DNA of 64,000 nt from Advenella incenata (GTDB lineage: Bacteria > Pseudomonadota > Gammaproteobacteria > Burkholderiales > Burkholderiaceae_B), in contig NZ_SHKO01000001.1 of assembly GCF_004217095.1 (NCBI RefSeq), positions 1 to 64,000 on the forward strand. Direction: 5' to 3'. The translations under genes were made by a program, and so were the position numbers. The notes under the pieces are model-generated. The model was not told the DNA's origin. It worked only from the letters and a program-made list of their open reading frames with translations, and searched no databases. This document shows positions 62,163-64,000 of this stretch, in pieces (position 1 is the stretch's first letter; each line of letters opens with the position of its first letter).

Positions 62163-63520
62163 CTCAATACGATCTTATCGTAATCGGAGCCGGGCCCGCT
62201 GGTATGGCGATGTCGACTGAATGTGCGCAATCAGGGATGAGAGTGTTGTTACTTGATGAGCAGCCAGCACCTGGGGGACAAATATATCGAGCTGTGACGG
62301 AATCTAGATTAGAAAATGCGACAGTACTTAATAATGATTATTGGCGTGGAGCTCAGCTCAGTGCCGGCCTTGATTGCCAAAATATAAAGTATGTTAAGGG
62401 TGCTCGGGTTTGGTATGCGAAGCCTTCCGTTGAGGTTTGGTATAGTTTTGATGGCCATTCTATCAAGGCTACAGCAAAATATATTGCCATCGCTATCGGT
62501 GCGCGTGAAAGACCTGTCGCTATTTCTGGCTGGACTTTACCTGGTGTCTTTTCGGCTGGCGCTGCCCAAGTTTTGCTGAAATCGGCAGGGATTGCTGCAG
62601 ATGACGTTGTTTTGGCTGGATCAGGGCCATTGCTTTATCTTGTCGCTGCTCAATATATCTCGGCTGGGAAAAAAATCAAGGCATTACTCGACACTACCCC
62701 ATGGGGTAATTATCAAAAAGCGATGAGGGGGCTTCCTGGGGCAATCATTCAAGGGCAGTTGTACAAAGGACTCCAACTCCTTGCAAAAATACGTTTAGCT
62801 GGAATTTCGGTTCACAATGGAGTGAAGGACGTACGCATTTTTGGAGATCAATCGGTACAGTCAATCTCCTGGAGAAAAGGCGTGAAGACACAGGAGCTGG
62901 CGTGCGAGACGGTCTTTCTTCATGAAGGATTGGTTCCAAATATCGAATTTTCTGTGGCATTAGGTTGTGATTGGTCTTGGTCATCTGTGCGTTGTGCTTG
63001 GGAGATAAAAGTCAATGAAATTTGGGAAACTTCGCTCCCGAATGTCTACGCAATAGGTGACTGTGCACGAATTGTCGGTGCTGATGTTTCAGAGATTCAA
63101 GGACGTCTTGCAGGGCTACAGCTGGCACGAAAGGCGAACGGTAAAGAGGTAAGTGAGCGTGAAGCAAATTTAGTTAGGCAACTGGCTAAGCACATGCGAT
63201 TACGCCGCTTTTTAGATCAACTCTATTCGCCCTCAGATGAGAATTTGCTCACACTTGAATCTGATACCGTGGTATGTCGGTGTGAGAACGTTAAGATTCA
63301 TACACTAGAAGAATTAATTGATAAAGCTCAGGGGAATCTGAATTTCATCAAGAGTCTTACTCGATGTGGCATGGGTCCCTGTCAGGGGCGAATGTGTTCC
63401 CACTCTGTGGCTGTACTTGGGCGAATTCATCAACTTGCAGGAGTAGCTCCCTCCCGTCAACGTCTTCCGTTAGCACCGATAACTATTAGTGAGCTTGCTG
63501 CTCTAGAGGACATCGAATGA
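62159..63520 (+). CDS. NAD(P)/FAD-type oxidoreductase subunit with BFD-like [2Fe-2S] domain
   Basis: A 453-residue paralogue of the protein at 25952. It begins YDLIVIGAGPAGMAMSTECA with EQPAPGGQIYR, has a second dinucleotide fold (DDVVLAGSGPLLYLVAAQYI) and the C-terminal Cys cluster CRCE...CGMGPCQGRMC. It overlaps the ferredoxin-like gene before it and the DadA-like gene after it by 4 bp each. The gene order (small [2Fe-2S], FAD/BFD, DAO) differs from the 26-28 kb set (DAO, small [2Fe-2S], FAD/BFD), so the two sets were assembled separately. Confidence 0.9.
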   Translation: MTQYDLIVIGAGPAGMAMSTECAQSGMRVLLLDEQPAPGGQIYRAVTESRLENATVLNNDYWRGAQLSAGLDCQNIKYVKGARVWYAKPSVEVWYSFDGHSIKATAKYIAIAIGARERPVAISGWTLPGVFSAGAAQVLLKSAGIAADDVVLAGSGPLLYLVAAQYISAGKKIKALLDTTPWGNYQKAMRGLPGAIIQGQLYKGLQLLAKIRLAGISVHNGVKDVRIFGDQSVQSISWRKGVKTQELACETVFLHEGLVPNIEFSVALGCDWSWSSVRCAWEIKVNEIWETSLPNVYAIGDCARIVGADVSEIQGRLAGLQLARKANGKEVSEREANLVRQLAKHMRLRRFLDQLYSPSDENLLTLESDTVVCRCENVKIHTLEELIDKAQGNLNFIKSLTRCGMGPCQGRMCSHSVAVLGRIHQLAGVAPSRQRLPLAPITISELAALEDIE

Positions 63521-64000
63521 CCGCATTTACTGCACAAGTAGCCATAATAGGTTCGGGCATACAGGGGTCAGCAGCTGCTAGAGAGCTCGCCTTTAGAGGT
63601 GTTGATGTTATTGTTATCGAAGCAGAGTATGCTGGGCGCCATGCATCAGGCGTGAATGCTGGAGGGGTTCGGACACTGAACAGAAGTATTGCCGAGCTGC
63701 CTTTAGCATTGGCTTCTAAACGGCTGTGGTCGCGTATTGAGGAACTGGTTGATGATGACTGCGGCTATCGCCAGGTCGGCCAGTTAAATGTGGCTGTCGA
63801 TGATGAGTCTTTGGAACGATTTCGCCGTCGCAATGATGAGTTTATTCGCGCAAATATCCCTCACGTCGAGCGCTTGTTGACACCTGAAGAGGTACGCGAA
63901 ATCTTACCAGACTTTGCAGGCCCTATAGCTGGCGGTGCTTATGTACCTGATGATGGCTACGCTTTGCCATTTCATACAACTCAGGCATTCCGGCGTAAGG
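63517..64000 (+). CDS. FAD-dependent DAO-family subunit, cut by the window edge
   Basis: The frame opens at the ATG overlapping the previous stop and runs to the end without a stop: AQVAIIGSGIQGSAAARELA, then DVIVIEAEYAGRHASGVNAG and LTPEEVREILPDFAGPIAGG. This is the N-terminal 161 residues of a D-amino-acid-dehydrogenase-like flavoprotein (family length about 380). It is the probable substrate-oxidising subunit of the second three-part dehydrogenase. Confidence 0.9.
   Translation, partial: MTAFTAQVAIIGSGIQGSAAARELAFRGVDVIVIEAEYAGRHASGVNAGGVRTLNRSIAELPLALASKRLWSRIEELVDDDCGYRQVGQLNVAVDDESLERFRRRNDEFIRANIPHVERLLTPEEVREILPDFAGPIAGGAYVPDDGYALPFHTTQAFRRK

Overview
The window looks like a stretch of accessory chromosome from a betaproteobacterium, most likely Burkholderiales of the Alcaligenaceae type (Bordetella, Achromobacter, Pusillimonas and Advenella relatives). 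The main clue is three separate Bug/TctC-type periplasmic solute receptors, each next to catabolic genes (acyl-CoA, hydantoinase-like and flavoprotein dehydrogenase genes). That combination is typical of this group, but the genus is a guess. No tRNA, rRNA, CRISPR array or intact transposase was found.

Layout. (1) 0-2.2 kb: remains of toxin-antitoxin genes and a truncated nuclease-like gene that stops in a perfect 25-bp tandem repeat. (2) 2.2-11.7 kb: a tight five-gene operon (small HTH protein, DUF499 ATPase, DUF3780, DUF1156 DNA methylase, PLD-SNF2 helicase), a predicted anti-phage module. (3) 11.7-22.9 kb: a defence and gene-debris zone with a DUF262/HNH protein, a GHKL-ATPase/nuclease, an ApeA-like HEPN protein behind a 30-bp perfect palindrome, truncated isochorismatase, EamA and HsdM genes, an IS3 fragment, two PD-(D/E)XK-type nucleases, and a decayed second copy of the GHKL/DUF262 junction. 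(4) 22.9-31.2 kb: a catabolic cluster with amidase, Bug receptor, a three-part FAD/[2Fe-2S] dehydrogenase, MmgE/PrpD and a divergent LysR. (5) 31.4-33.8 kb: a K+ channel, a repeat cluster (A) and a broken ABC ATPase. (6) 33.8-42.1 kb: a TetR-linked acyl-CoA cluster (two CaiB/BaiF CoA transferases, acyl-CoA dehydrogenase, enoyl-CoA hydratase, quinone oxidoreductase, Bug receptor). (7) 42.4-55.4 kb: a second defence-like block bracketed by repeat clusters B and C. It holds an OLD-family nuclease, a second DUF262 protein with a small partner, and a five-gene operon with GrpE-like, Hsp70-like, AAA+, J-like and membrane/LprI-like proteins. (8) 55.7-64 kb: LysR, hydantoinase/oxoprolinase A and B, a Bug receptor and a second three-part FAD/[2Fe-2S] dehydrogenase that runs off the window.

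Two results stand out. The 48.4-55.0 kb operon encodes what looks like a complete private chaperone machine (Hsp70, exchange factor, J-like partner, AAA+ motor) ending in a membrane-anchored protein, inside a mobile defence block. I know of no described system with exactly this make-up. Second, three homologous intergenic clusters (33.3, 42.4 and 55.3 kb) share 18-20 bp repeats of the form TTTTCAYTAATTGTGAGA, have the same order and orientation, and each ends in a terminator-like hairpin. They bracket the acyl-CoA cluster and the chaperone/OLD block as if they were ends of related mobile elements.

The defence blocks appear to have been built by repeated insertion and decay: the gene next to DUF262 occurs intact at 45.6 kb and frameshifted at 11.8 kb, and the GHKL/DUF262 junction occurs intact at 14.1 kb and decayed at 22.6 kb. 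The catabolic clusters follow one plan: a receptor catches a small acid or amide, an amidase or hydantoinase opens it, and a flavoprotein dehydrogenase or CoA pathway oxidises it. All functions are inferred from sequence motifs alone.
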